Origin: Runella zeae DSM 19591
GTDB lineage: Bacteria; Bacteroidota; Bacteroidia; Cytophagales; Spirosomataceae
Direction: 5' to 3'
DNA: 64,000 nt
NCBI RefSeq assembly: GCF_000423565.1
Contig: NZ_AUIF01000010.1
Location: forward strand, 186,001 to 250,000
Shown one piece after another: positions 1-8,512 of this stretch. Numbering within the stretch: the stretch's first letter is position 1; the number at the start of each line of letters is the position of its first letter. Under the pieces are notes generated by a model. It was not told the origin of the DNA. It did not search any database and was given only the letters and a program-made list of their open reading frames with translations. The translations under genes and the position numbers were made by a program.

Positions 1-735
1 TCTCTGTTTCAAAACTAACACGAAAAGCACAAAAATCAAGACCGGTGCCAGAATCAATTTATAACCTAAACCCCACGCTAGCGCTTTCCAATTGATATTT
101 TTGGGCCGTAGCTCAATCTGCATTCCTATCGAAGTAAGGGCTAAAAAACTAAAAGGCGAAGAAAATTTTCGTAGCAATTCGACCATCATAGAAGGCAACT
201 CCACACCTGATACATTGATAACAATGGCCGCACAAAAAGCCAAAAACGTAGGAAAACGCAAAACATCTCTCAAAAAACCTAAGCCTTGGGCTTGGGCGTG
301 TGCATAATACGCCGCCGTAACGATACCCACTGTACTACAAACCAAAAATGACCCTGCTTGACTCATCAATACCCCGATGTGCATTCCTTCGTCGCCATAG
401 AGCATTTCAAAAATCGGAAAACCCACAAAAGAAACACTCGGAATACCGGCCGTCAGAATCAAAACCGCTTCACTGTGAGGATGAAATTTTACGAATCTTT
501 TTAAAAAATGAAAAAACAAAAAAGAAAACCCAAAAGACAACCAAGGCATCAGAATAGGTAGGGCGTATTGGGAGCTAAATTGGGTGGTAGACGTATAAAG
601 CAGGGTAGCTGCTGGAAGGCATATATACAACAGTAAGTTGTTGATAACAAGATGTGCATCTTTGCTTAATGCGGGGATTTTTTTTAGAAATACCCCAAAC
701 GAAAGGCACAAGACAAGAAAGAAGAGATTGGTCAT
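1..735 (-). CDS. AEC-family (auxin efflux carrier-like) transporter, C-terminus cut by window edge
   Basis: An open minus-strand frame runs from ATG at 735 to base 1 without a stop, giving 245 residues of a protein that continues beyond the window. It is a string of hydrophobic segments beginning MTNLFFLVLCLSFGVFLKK, with helix-breaking stretches such as TAGIPSVSFVGFP in the middle, the pattern of AEC-family secondary carriers (usually about 300 residues, roughly ten membrane helices). Such carriers export or exchange small organic acids across the inner membrane; the substrate cannot be read here. It lies 6 bases downstream of the SnoaL-like gene on the same strand, so co-transcription is likely. 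The family call is from overall pattern, not from a catalytic motif. Confidence 0.75.
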   Translation of the reverse strand, partial: MTNLFFLVLCLSFGVFLKKIPALSKDAHLVINNLLLYICLPAATLLYTSTTQFSSQYALPILMPWLSFGFSFLFFHFLKRFVKFHPHSEAVLILTAGIPSVSFVGFPIFEMLYGDEGMHIGVLMSQAGSFLVCSTVGIVTAAYYAHAQAQGLGFLRDVLRFPTFLAFCAAIVINVSGVELPSMMVELLRKFSSPFSFLALTSIGMQIELRPKNINWKALAWGLGYKLILAPVLIFVLFVLVLKQR

Positions 736-741
736 TGTTGA

Positions 742-1236
742 TTAAAAAACATAACTCCAATCTTTACCAGATTTGAATTTTGCTTCAGTTACGTCTTCAC
801 CAGTATCGGCATCAGATAAAATTTTCCAAGTGCCATTTTCTTTACGCAATATCACATTAAACATACCATAGTAGTAATTCGTCTTGTTGTCTTTCTGGCT
901 TGTTATTCTGTAATACCCGATTTCGTAGGCAACGCTACCTGTGACGGTACGATAAGCAAATGTAAACTCTATACTGATTTTGGTACCTGTATTTTTTTGA
1001 TAGGCAAAGTTCTGCTCATTTTGAACTTTGTACTGCTCAAATCTTGATATTTTACCTTCGCCAATCGGCATTCGTACTAGGTTTGAAGAATGAATTCCCA
1101 TAAATGCCTCTGTATTTTGTCCATTATAGGATTCTACAAAGCGTTTCCACACTTGTTCATTTATTTCTTTTTGGGAGGAAGATTGAGCCAGAACAGCATT
1201 TATTCCTAAAATAAATACAAACAGCACTTTTTGCAT
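742..1236 (-). CDS. Secreted SnoaL/NTF2-like protein
   Basis: This encodes 164 residues with an N-terminal signal peptide (MQKVLFVFILGINAVLAQ). The mature part reads like a small alpha+beta cone fold: a helix with VWKRFVESYNGQNTEAFM, then several strands, ending with NGTWKILSDADTG, a C-terminal pattern typical of DUF4440/SnoaL-like proteins (WKI-D). No catalytic residue can be assigned, so the role is unknown; many such proteins in Bacteroidota are periplasmic ligand-binding or orphan proteins. The gene sits between the polysaccharide deacetylase and the AEC carrier, all on the minus strand with short gaps. Confidence 0.6.
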   Translation of the reverse strand: MQKVLFVFILGINAVLAQSSSQKEINEQVWKRFVESYNGQNTEAFMGIHSSNLVRMPIGEGKISRFEQYKVQNEQNFAYQKNTGTKISIEFTFAYRTVTGSVAYEIGYYRITSQKDNKTNYYYGMFNVILRKENGTWKILSDADTGEDVTEAKFKSGKDWSYVF

Positions 1237-1274
1237 GATAAACGAGCTTTGAGAAGGTAAATATAGCCAAATCG

Positions 1275-2288
1275 CTATCGAAACAAAAACTTGTATCCCG
1301 ACACAATCGCGTGTAAATGAGCAGGCGTATCAATAGGCGGAAAAGCAAATCGAGGAAGTGCGAGCGTGGGATGGGAAAGCGAATGAGTTTGGATATTCAT
1401 CAAGCCTCGCTGATAGCCCGCCTCTTGTGCGATGGCAATAGTAGACTCATCGATTTCGGCAAGGCTTCCATAAGGATATACTATCGTATCTACCAATGTT
1501 CCTAATTGCTTTTCAAGCCGCTTTTTTGATTCTATTAACTCATATTGTTTTTGGTGGTCCGGCAAAAATTTCAGCACTCTATGCGTCATGGTGTGAGAAG
1601 CGATGCTATGCCCACGCTGATGCAAGTCTTGGATTTGGCTCCAATTCATGAATTGATACCGAAGTGGTTCTTGGTTCGACAACTCATACGACCATGCGTT
1701 TTTTTTGCATATTTCTTTCAATAACCCATAGATATCTGCCACCTGATGCTCATATACGTACTTTTTAAATTTTCGGGTAAGTCCATTGAGCGTTTCGTCA
1801 TTGGTACCAATTTGAAAAGGCTCACGATGATCATTCAAAGGCAACCAAATAGGCTGATGTTGGTGTTGGTGCAGCAACAAAAACAGGTGGTCGCGCCAAA
1901 TATGGGGATATTGCCCATCTACCAAAGCAGGACATACTGCAAAAAGCGCCCTGATATTGTACTTATCCAGAATGGGTGCCAAAACACTATAATTGTTGGC
2001 CATTCCATCATCTACAGTGATAAAAAAACCCTCTGCTTTTGGATTGCTCAGTTCCTGTATAGGAAGAATCCGAAAGTGCTTTTGAAGAAATTGGATTTGT
2101 TTTTCAAACACCTCCACCGTTTGGTCCACATTGTAGGTATCAAAAGGAGGAAGGTTTGAAAGAGGAAGTACGTTGTGATACGAAATAATGCCCCGCTTTC
2201 GGCCCCACAGCTTTTTATATAGTTCACTTACACCCACGGCATAAGATGCAGCCAACCAACTATCCCGAACCGAATGCTTAAAACTCAT
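1275..2288 (-). CDS. Polysaccharide deacetylase family protein
   Basis: A 337-residue protein with NodB-type deacetylase signatures in order: FFITVDDG (motif 1, the catalytic/metal Asp pair, with Val in place of the usual Phe), SHTMTHR (motif 2, the metal-binding H-x3-H) and VYPYG (motif 3). The family removes N- or O-acetyl groups from cell-surface polysaccharides or peptidoglycan. No clear signal peptide is visible, so it may act at the inner face of the membrane. It lies 15 bases downstream of a methyltransferase gene on the same strand, suggesting a small surface-glycan operon. The substrate is not known. Confidence 0.8.
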   Translation of the reverse strand: MSFKHSVRDSWLAASYAVGVSELYKKLWGRKRGIISYHNVLPLSNLPPFDTYNVDQTVEVFEKQIQFLQKHFRILPIQELSNPKAEGFFITVDDGMANNYSVLAPILDKYNIRALFAVCPALVDGQYPHIWRDHLFLLLHQHQHQPIWLPLNDHREPFQIGTNDETLNGLTRKFKKYVYEHQVADIYGLLKEICKKNAWSYELSNQEPLRYQFMNWSQIQDLHQRGHSIASHTMTHRVLKFLPDHQKQYELIESKKRLEKQLGTLVDTIVYPYGSLAEIDESTIAIAQEAGYQRGLMNIQTHSLSHPTLALPRFAFPPIDTPAHLHAIVSGYKFLFR

Positions 2289-2303
2289 CTTTGTGAAGCT
2301 CTG

Positions 2304-3062
2304 TCATTTTTTTCGACATATATATAGATCTTCATCGTCCATAAGACCGTATCTTTTCCAATCAAGTTCTTTCACATACTGACTTACTTCGACCTCAAAC
2401 CCTGCGGCGGCCAATCGTTGTCGATAGTCTTTTCCGTATCGACGCACATGCTGATGCGCCCCCGCAATACGCTTACGTTCGTCTGCACTCAAATCCTTGG
2501 TCTCGATTGTTTTTTCTATTCCATTGTTGACCGCCGCCTGAATGATCGCATAGCCTCCAGGCTTGAGTACGCGGTAGATTTCGCGCATTCCTTTGGCATC
2601 GTCAGGTACAAGTTCAAAAACATGGTTGCAGATTACGACATCAAAAGTATCAGCAGCAAACTGAATATCTGTCACCGACATTACCAAATCAGGCACCACA
2701 CCGATGACATCCATGTAGGTAGTCATAAGGTCGGCGGTTTGATAATGTAAATTAGGGAAAGTGCGAATCACATCGTGCAAACACTTTTCAGGAGCAAAGT
2801 GAAGTATCTCTTTTGTGCCCTCAAAAAAATCAGTGCGATTTTTCAGGTATAAATAAACCAACCGATGCCGCTCCAGCGACTTACAGGTATAGCATAAAGC
2901 ATTGGGACGGTTGAAGGGCAAAAATTGACTATAAGTACTTCCACAAATAGGGCATTCGACGTTGTTTCCTAAGCCATAAACTGTGGCTCTGGCCGAAGCC
3001 TGAAGTGCTCGGAGTTTTTTTCGTCCCGACGGGCCGACTATATTTTTTAGGAATGTTTTCAA
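2304..3062 (-). CDS. Class I SAM-dependent methyltransferase with N-terminal zinc-ribbon-like segment
   Basis: The product has a two-CxxC segment (CPICG, then CYTCKSLERHR about 25 residues later), followed by a Rossmann methyltransferase core (ILHFAPE, then the motif IV-like region FDVVICNHVFELVPD, then LKPGGYAII). This arrangement is common in methyltransferases near surface-polysaccharide genes. No ATG precedes the conserved part: I chose TTG at 3062 (MKTFLKNIVG...); an upstream TTG at 3110 would add 16 residues. It is followed after 15 bases by the polysaccharide deacetylase. The methyl acceptor is unknown; modification of a surface glycan is inferred from the neighbour only. Confidence 0.75.
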   Translation of the reverse strand: MKTFLKNIVGPSGRKKLRALQASARATVYGLGNNVECPICGSTYSQFLPFNRPNALCYTCKSLERHRLVYLYLKNRTDFFEGTKEILHFAPEKCLHDVIRTFPNLHYQTADLMTTYMDVIGVVPDLVMSVTDIQFAADTFDVVICNHVFELVPDDAKGMREIYRVLKPGGYAIIQAAVNNGIEKTIETKDLSADERKRIAGAHQHVRRYGKDYRQRLAAAGFEVEVSQYVKELDWKRYGLMDDEDLYICRKK

Positions 3063-3171
3063 TGAAAAAACGCTGGAAGGTTTGCGATAAGAGATTCGAC
3101 GATAGCACAAAGCTATTTGTCTGTTCTCTAATATCCAACCTCCAGCGTTTGCAAAGTTTTTTGTAGCAAGC

Positions 3172-4104
3172 TTACACCGTAAAGCTATCTGACTCTACAT
3201 AAGCTTTTATCAGGGCTTCTTCACCTTCTTTACCAGGTTTAGAATTGCCATGTTCCATTCCAAAAATAAAGTTTTGGTTGTTGGCCTTCATTTTGGTATA
3301 GATGTGTTTAAATACATTTTTGTAGTTGATTTCGCCCGTGGTAGGTTCTTTACGGCCAGGGTTATCACCAATTTGAAAATACCCGATTTCGCTCCAGCAC
3401 CAATCAATATGAGGGATGATGTGCCCTTCGGTTTTTTGCATGTGATAAATATCAAACAAGATTTTGCAAGCGGGACTATTGACCGCCCGACAGATTTCGT
3501 AGGTTTGATCAGAAGTTTGCAAAAACAAATTGGGGCTATCACTCAACGGTTCGAGCACCATCGTCAATCCGTGGGGTGCGAGAATTTCGGCACCGCGACG
3601 GAGGGCATCTATTACGTGACCTGTCTGAATACCGATGGGTAAATTGCGCTCAAAATCCCCCGGCACTACCGTCATCCACTTAGCATTACATCTTTTGGCT
3701 ACTTCTACGGCGCGCTTGCAGCCGTCCAAAAATATATCAACGTGCGCTTGTTTGCCAGCTGCAAGGGTATTTTGAGAATTACCACCTTTGTCTACTACAA
3801 ACACCCCCATCGTCATGCCTAGTTTGGCTAAAGTTTCACCGATTTTGGTTTGTAATTCTACGGGCCTGCCCATCATACCATTGTCTTCAAGAGCAGTAAA
3901 ACCCATATCAGCCATAAATTTGAGCTGATCGATAGGGTCTTTGCCTGCGCTATTTTGAAACATCCCAAAATGAGGCGCATAAGCAAGTTTGAAAGTGTGT
4001 TTGCCCGTCATAGGCGCAGCTTGGTTGGCTGCTACAGCAGCACCTCCCATGAGGGTAGCACTAGTAGCTGTAAGAGCAGATTTTACAAAATCTCTACGAA
4101 ACAT
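3172..4104 (-). CDS. Tat-exported sugar isomerase/epimerase-like TIM-barrel protein (hydroxypyruvate isomerase family)
   Basis: 310 residues starting MFRRDFVKSALTATSATLMGG, a twin-arginine (RRDF) signal peptide. The rest matches an AP-endonuclease-2/xylose-isomerase-like TIM barrel: barrel metal-ligand candidates are in VLEPLSD, ILFDIYHMQ, IGYFQIGDNPGRKEP and FGMEHGNS, the GDNPGR segment being typical of hydroxypyruvate isomerase-like proteins. Such enzymes interconvert small keto/aldo sugars with a divalent metal. Export through Tat means it would fold with its metal in the cytoplasm and act in the periplasm. It heads a minus-strand group that continues into the methyltransferase gene. The exact substrate is not known. 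Confidence 0.8.
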   Translation of the reverse strand: MFRRDFVKSALTATSATLMGGAAVAANQAAPMTGKHTFKLAYAPHFGMFQNSAGKDPIDQLKFMADMGFTALEDNGMMGRPVELQTKIGETLAKLGMTMGVFVVDKGGNSQNTLAAGKQAHVDIFLDGCKRAVEVAKRCNAKWMTVVPGDFERNLPIGIQTGHVIDALRRGAEILAPHGLTMVLEPLSDSPNLFLQTSDQTYEICRAVNSPACKILFDIYHMQKTEGHIIPHIDWCWSEIGYFQIGDNPGRKEPTTGEINYKNVFKHIYTKMKANNQNFIFGMEHGNSKPGKEGEEALIKAYVESDSFTV

Positions 4105-4176
4105 ATAAAAGGTGGTTTAAGGCTTATGAAAATAAAATCAATTTGAATGATAAAGAGCAAAAGCCCGCATTTCTAA

Positions 4177-5559
4177 TCACACATGGGGCAAAGTGACTTC
4201 AAAAGTACTTCCCACCCCCAATTGGCTTTTGACTTGAATCGTGCCTCGGTGCATATCCACGATTCGGCGGCAGATAGAAAGCCCTATGCCATATCCTCGG
4301 AAACTCGTGGCGTTTTTGGCTCGATAAAGCGGCTCAAAAATACGCTGCGTTTCGTCTTCAGGAATCCCAATTCCTTTATCAATCACCCGGACGGAACACG
4401 TTTTTTTATCAAACCCAATTCTTACCTCGGCCCGTTTGTCGGACGAATATTTACAAGCATTATCGATGAGGTTACTAAATACGGTTTTGAGGAGTACTAG
4501 ATTGCCCGACACGGTAATGTCTTGCTCTCGGTCGGGAATTCCGTCAAAATCAATGTATATCTGATAATGAGGGTGCTGCTCTTGAAGCTCTTCTTGGGTT
4601 TGAAAAATCAGTTCATCGAGTCGAAATTCCTGAAAATTAATCATTCTTTCTTTTTTCTCCGATTGAGCCAATTGCAACAAGCTATTGGTAAGCTCGACGA
4701 GCCGTTGGGTATCGTTGAGCAATGTCCGCAGCACTTTGCGGTATTCGTCAGGGGTTCGTTCTTCTTCTAAAGCTACTTGGATTTCAGACTTAATACCTGC
4801 CAGCGGGGTTCGGAGTTCGTGAGAAGCATTGGAGACAAAACTTCGCTGTAAGTCAAACGATTGCTCAAGGCGATTGAGCATTTGATTGAAGTTTATGGCC
4901 AGCTGAGCAATTTCATCTTGCCCGTTGCCTTCATTAAGAGGTTTGCGAAGACTATAGGCCGTAATCGTGCTAATCTCTTTGTTCATACCGGCAATGGGCT
5001 TGAGCGATTGTCCTGCAAAAATGAAACCCAAAACCGTCGTAATCAGTACCCCAAAAAGAAAACTATACGCAAGGGATTCGCGCAATTGGCTCAATTGACT
5101 ATTGCCAAATTTGTCTTCAGCCGAAGCCATCAAGACATATTTACCGACCGTATCTTGCGGATACATAGCCCCTACTACTAGCAAATTGCCGTTGACAGTT
5201 TCGACATATTTTCTTTGCCGAACCGACTTCAACAAATCGGCATTATAATAGTAGTAAATCATACTACTATCGGGGTCGTAGCTTGCGTATTCAATCTTAT
5301 TGTCGGCATTAAACATCAACACCTTCTCTGAATACAGTTTTGAAAGTGTTTCTTTATCAATCACTTTGAGAAGACTCTTTGTGATTTTTTGATTTTTGAC
5401 CAACAAATCGGCACGCGTAAGGGCGCGGTCTAATAGGTTTTTATAAAATTCTTCTTTTCGATTTTGCTCCGCTATGTAATAAAAGGAAGCCGAAAAAGTC
5501 GCCAAAATTAGCGCAATAATCAGCGTAAATTGAAGTGCTATTTTGGTACGAATTTTCAT
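4177..5559 (-). CDS. Sensor histidine kinase with HAMP domain
   Basis: 460 residues: membrane helix at about 9-30, an extracytoplasmic sensor region to about 160, a second helix at about 163-183, a HAMP linker, a dimerisation domain with phospho-acceptor His247 (SNASHELRTPL), and an HATPase domain with N-box NLIDNACKY (about 363-371), G1 DKGIGIP (394-400) and G2 RGYGIGLSI (421-429). It autophosphorylates and signals to a response regulator. No response-regulator gene is adjacent: the gene upstream (15 bases away) is an unknown protein, and the operon starts with a Rieske protein and menE. So its partner lies elsewhere. Confidence 0.93.
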   Translation of the reverse strand: MKIRTKIALQFTLIIALILATFSASFYYIAEQNRKEEFYKNLLDRALTRADLLVKNQKITKSLLKVIDKETLSKLYSEKVLMFNADNKIEYASYDPDSSMIYYYYNADLLKSVRQRKYVETVNGNLLVVGAMYPQDTVGKYVLMASAEDKFGNSQLSQLRESLAYSFLFGVLITTVLGFIFAGQSLKPIAGMNKEISTITAYSLRKPLNEGNGQDEIAQLAINFNQMLNRLEQSFDLQRSFVSNASHELRTPLAGIKSEIQVALEEERTPDEYRKVLRTLLNDTQRLVELTNSLLQLAQSEKKERMINFQEFRLDELIFQTQEELQEQHPHYQIYIDFDGIPDREQDITVSGNLVLLKTVFSNLIDNACKYSSDKRAEVRIGFDKKTCSVRVIDKGIGIPEDETQRIFEPLYRAKNATSFRGYGIGLSICRRIVDMHRGTIQVKSQLGVGSTFEVTLPHV

Positions 5560-5574
5560 AGAAAGCTATCGTTT

Positions 5575-6339
5575 TTAGCTCAAAAGCCGATTCACAAATT
5601 GCTTCAGCTTTGGTAGAGTAGCGGCTCCTTTTCCTGGTTCTACGATTTGTTTTCCATACTCATACCATATGCCATCCCCCGGACTGAAATACAGTCCATT
5701 CCGCTTCGGTCTTTGTTCGTGTGCTCCTTCGCTGAGCCAATTGGGGGCATACAGGACTTCCATAAGATGGGGTAACTCGTGCCACGGATAAAAACGGAGG
5801 GCCGATTTTCCACCACTTATTTTTTTGATTTGGGCAGTTCGGGTCTGGAAAGACGCCGTCAAGATTGATTCTTTTACCTCCTGAGAAGTAATATCAAGCA
5901 GATGCAGTTCGAATGCGCGCTCTTTGCCAGAGGTTTCATAAATCGCCTGCAACAATTCTTGGGCGAGATAGTACCAATCTTCCAAGTTTTGAGGAGTCCC
6001 TTCTATGGTTTGGTCACTTTCCCAAGCCAAAGCCAACAAATCTGCCTCTTCGTCGGGTTGTTTGTTTTTTTCAACCTTGGTTTTGTTGAGTAGTTTTTCG
6101 ACTTCATCGCGCCACACTTTTTCCAGATTACCTTCCCATTCATAATCATCGTTGGGAGTAAATCCCTCTGCTTCAATCTCATCCATATCCAACTCTTCAC
6201 GGTGGGTATAAGAGAGCTTGAGTTGTGCCTGGAGAAACTGGAAAGAAGGCTTTAGCCTAAGTTCATACTGATAAGAATAAGGCGGAGGTAGCTGCGCCGA
6301 AGTCTCAAAATGAATGGTTAGTTGGCGAAAAGAAGCCAT
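5575..6339 (-). CDS. Hypothetical protein
   Basis: I do not recognise a family. The product (254 residues from ATG at 6339; a TTG two codons upstream is the alternative start) is soluble, acidic and Trp-rich, without a signal peptide or membrane segment. It has an alternating hydrophobic N-terminal part, an acidic middle (DMDEIEAEGF, PDEEADLLALAWESDQ) and a C-terminal stretch with GLYFSPGDGIWYEYGKQ. It lies between menE (41 bases upstream) and the histidine kinase (15 bases downstream) on the same strand, so it is co-transcribed with both. No function can be inferred. Confidence 0.7.
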   Translation of the reverse strand: MASFRQLTIHFETSAQLPPPYSYQYELRLKPSFQFLQAQLKLSYTHREELDMDEIEAEGFTPNDDYEWEGNLEKVWRDEVEKLLNKTKVEKNKQPDEEADLLALAWESDQTIEGTPQNLEDWYYLAQELLQAIYETSGKERAFELHLLDITSQEVKESILTASFQTRTAQIKKISGGKSALRFYPWHELPHLMEVLYAPNWLSEGAHEQRPKRNGLYFSPGDGIWYEYGKQIVEPGKGAATLPKLKQFVNRLLS

Positions 6340-6380
6340 TGGCAACAGAAAAATTTAGCGTTTGAATAACAATCCCCCTC

Positions 6381-7424
6381 TTAAGGGAGGATTGCAAAGG
6401 TAGCTTGTTTATCTACTTTCCCCGTGGGAGTTTCTGCAAATTTTTCAATTGTCCATATTTCTTTGGGAATTTCGTAGGGATTCAACAAAGCATTCAATCT
6501 TGTTTTTATCCAATCTAAGCTTACTTCTTGGGTAGTTTCGAAGATCAAAATGAGTTTTTGTCCTAAACGCTCATCGGGCTTCCACCAAGCGAAGTATCGC
6601 TCTGTACCTTCCCAGAAACTTCCGATAGCTTGCTCTACTTTCTCAAGTTGTATTTTTAAACCACCGCTGTTGATGATATTATCGGCCCGACCTATCATTC
6701 CAAATACGCGCGGTGTTTTCAATTCGACTACATCATTGGTCTGAATCCATTCATGATTAGTCACACTACCACATATTTTCAAGCATCCCCTTGTATCTAC
6801 GCCTATATCGATTCCTTCCAACAACTCATAAAATCCCGAGGCGGATGTTCCATTTAATCGTTTTAATGCAATATGAGAGACAGTCTCTGTCATCCCATAA
6901 GTGCTATAAACAGGCACCTCTAACTCATGAATCTGGCTTAGCAACGACGGCGATACTGCGGCTCCTCCTACGATAATAGTCTGGAAGGTATTGAGGCGTT
7001 TTTTTTGATTGGCGGCTAGCATGGTTTGCAATTGGAGTGGCACAAACGCCCCAAAATCTAGGTTAATCTCCTCTGGTATAGCGTCTAATGGGGATGAACT
7101 TGGAGCCACTACATACATTTCCATTCCTATTTCCATGCCTCGTACGAGCATCATGATGCCAGCGATATAGGCTACATTGAGGCAAACAAGAGCTTTATAG
7201 CCTGATTTTAGTTCTAATGCCTGCTGAGTAAGCTGCGCACTCGCTTGCATTTGGGTGCGTAAAAGAGAAATAGGTTTTGGCACTCCCGTAGACCCGGATG
7301 TGTGTAATACAAAAGCTTGCTCTCCCAAAGCCCATAATCGACAAAACTCCCACGCCTGCCGAAAATACGCATCAGATGGCGGAGGAGTTTCTAAAATATC
7401 TTGAGGAATAATCTTAAAATACAT
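6381..7424 (-). CDS. menE: AMP-binding enzyme, probable o-succinylbenzoate-CoA ligase
   Basis: An acyl-adenylate-forming enzyme of 347 residues, short for the superfamily but usual for Bacteroidota MenE. Core motifs: FVLHTSGSTGVPKP (P-loop-like ATP motif), VYSTYGMTET (A5), VVELKTPRVFGMIGRADNIINSGG (hinge/A8) and the C-terminal ETPTGKVDK with the catalytic Lys. MenE activates o-succinylbenzoate with CoA in menaquinone synthesis; menA lies 3.4 kb away on the same strand. The start is ATG 7424; a TTG at 7439, directly after the upstream Rieske stop codon, is the alternative. The MenE assignment rests on length and the nearby menA. Confidence 0.8.
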   Translation of the reverse strand: MYFKIIPQDILETPPPSDAYFRQAWEFCRLWALGEQAFVLHTSGSTGVPKPISLLRTQMQASAQLTQQALELKSGYKALVCLNVAYIAGIMMLVRGMEIGMEMYVVAPSSSPLDAIPEEINLDFGAFVPLQLQTMLAANQKKRLNTFQTIIVGGAAVSPSLLSQIHELEVPVYSTYGMTETVSHIALKRLNGTSASGFYELLEGIDIGVDTRGCLKICGSVTNHEWIQTNDVVELKTPRVFGMIGRADNIINSGGLKIQLEKVEQAIGSFWEGTERYFAWWKPDERLGQKLILIFETTQEVSLDWIKTRLNALLNPYEIPKEIWTIEKFAETPTGKVDKQATFAILP

Positions 7425-7439
7425 ATCACTTACGGCCAA

Positions 7440-7895
7440 CTAGACCAATACCCGAAAGTCGCCGGTAGAAGCGTTGAACTCAGTACGGTATACTACTAAG
7501 TCTTTGGTAGCGGGACCTTTTTGTACAACCCCACGGTTAGAAAAAACAGAGCCATGATTAGGACACACAAAAGTATTGGTAGAGCTTTCGTAGTTGAGGC
7601 GGGTTCCTTCATGAGTACAGGCCTGCGCCACTGCCAAATAACTACCATCCAAAGCCCTCGCTACAATGATGCCATTTATATAAATATAGCCTCCTAGGTT
7701 TTTCAAAGGAGCGGCGTTAGAGCCATTGATATTGAAACTAAAATCCGAAATGGGGGTGGGATCTGGCTCAGGATCTTTGGTTCCGGTACTACATCCCGAC
7801 AGGCATTGCTGGAGTATGATCGCTCCCACACTAACTCCCACCAGTCGAAAAAAATCTTTACGGTCCATCGAAGGTAGGCTTTCTTGAGTATTCAT
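7440..7895 (-). CDS. Rieske [2Fe-2S] lipoprotein
   Basis: 151 residues. The N-terminus has a hydrophobic segment ending in a lipobox (LSGC, Cys35), so it is probably anchored to a membrane as a lipoprotein; Met10 (MDRKDFF) is an alternative start. The Rieske cluster ligands are visible: Cys93-Thr-His95 and Cys111-Pro-Asn-His114 (ACTHEG and CPNHGS). The protein is small, so it is an electron carrier domain alone rather than an oxygenase subunit. It is the first gene of an operon with menE, whose reading frame begins directly after this stop codon; that suggests a role in quinone-linked electron transfer, which is inference. Confidence 0.88.
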   Translation of the reverse strand: MNTQESLPSMDRKDFFRLVGVSVGAIILQQCLSGCSTGTKDPEPDPTPISDFSFNINGSNAAPLKNLGGYIYINGIIVARALDGSYLAVAQACTHEGTRLNYESSTNTFVCPNHGSVFSNRGVVQKGPATKDLVVYRTEFNASTGDFRVLV

Positions 7896-7982
7896 AAGTC
7901 GTTTTCGTTTTTAGGATTTTTATTGGTTGTTTTCATTAGCTTGTATACAAACGCAACAACTCCTTCTAACATTGTAGGAATT

Positions 7983-8456
7983 TTAGGGATAAATAGGGAT
8001 TTGCCCTAAGGCAATAGCTTCGCCCGTCTCTACTCCAAAAGTAAAATGTTCGAGTCCGTTGGTTACTAGTATGTATTTGGCTTTCAAAACGGCATTATAA
8101 CGAATCGCTTGATCAAAAACATTGTCTGTAAGTTTTATATGAGGTGCCTTACATTCGACCAATAAAAATGGGCTTCCTTCTCTATCATATACTACAATAT
8201 CCGTGCGCTTCAAAAGCTGATTATAATGCATCCCCGTCTCAATTCTAATGAGTGATTTGGGGTATTGATGCTCTCCTGTCAACCAATGAAACACATGCTG
8301 ACGCACCCATTCTTCGGGAGTAATCATGACGTATTTGCGCCGTATCACATCGAATATGAAGGGTTTACCATCAATTTTCGTAACTTTGTAAGCAAAAGGT
8401 GGTAAATTAAGTTCGACCATACTTGGAGGGAGATTTGTAAGGTTTGCGGTATGCAT
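7983..8456 (-). CDS. Stand-alone type I restriction HsdR N-terminal-like (PD-(D/E)xK) protein
   Basis: 157 residues without a helicase or any other domain. The centre carries a nuclease-like core: RIETGMHYNQ..KRTDIVVYD, then FLLVECKAP, i.e. the Asp...Glu-x-Lys of the PD-(D/E)xK fold, followed by DQAIRYNAVLKAKYILVTNG. This matches the HSDR_N_2 family that occurs as a single-domain protein throughout Bacteroidota; its role there is unknown and it is not evidence for a restriction system, since no HsdM/HsdS is present. It is divergent from amn, with 56 bases between the two starts. Confidence 0.8.
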   Translation of the reverse strand: MHTANLTNLPPSMVELNLPPFAYKVTKIDGKPFIFDVIRRKYVMITPEEWVRQHVFHWLTGEHQYPKSLIRIETGMHYNQLLKRTDIVVYDREGSPFLLVECKAPHIKLTDNVFDQAIRYNAVLKAKYILVTNGLEHFTFGVETGEAIALGQIPIYP

Positions 8457-8512
8457 TCGTTCTTACAAATCTTTTTTTTAACCTATTCTCCTCAAAAATC
8501 AACACAAAACAA

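Noticed and set aside
1746-2159. 137-residue plus-strand frame
   Set aside because: It is antisense to the polysaccharide deacetylase, whose NodB motifs are intact on the other strand.
7983-8456. Part of a type I restriction system
   Set aside because: There is no hsdM, hsdS or helicase part nearby, and the domain is common as a single protein in Bacteroidota.
8444-8512. Upstream ATG giving a 279-residue AMP nucleosidase
   Set aside because: The 23 extra residues overlap the start of the divergent gene and do not look like protein; ATG 8513 matches the usual family start.
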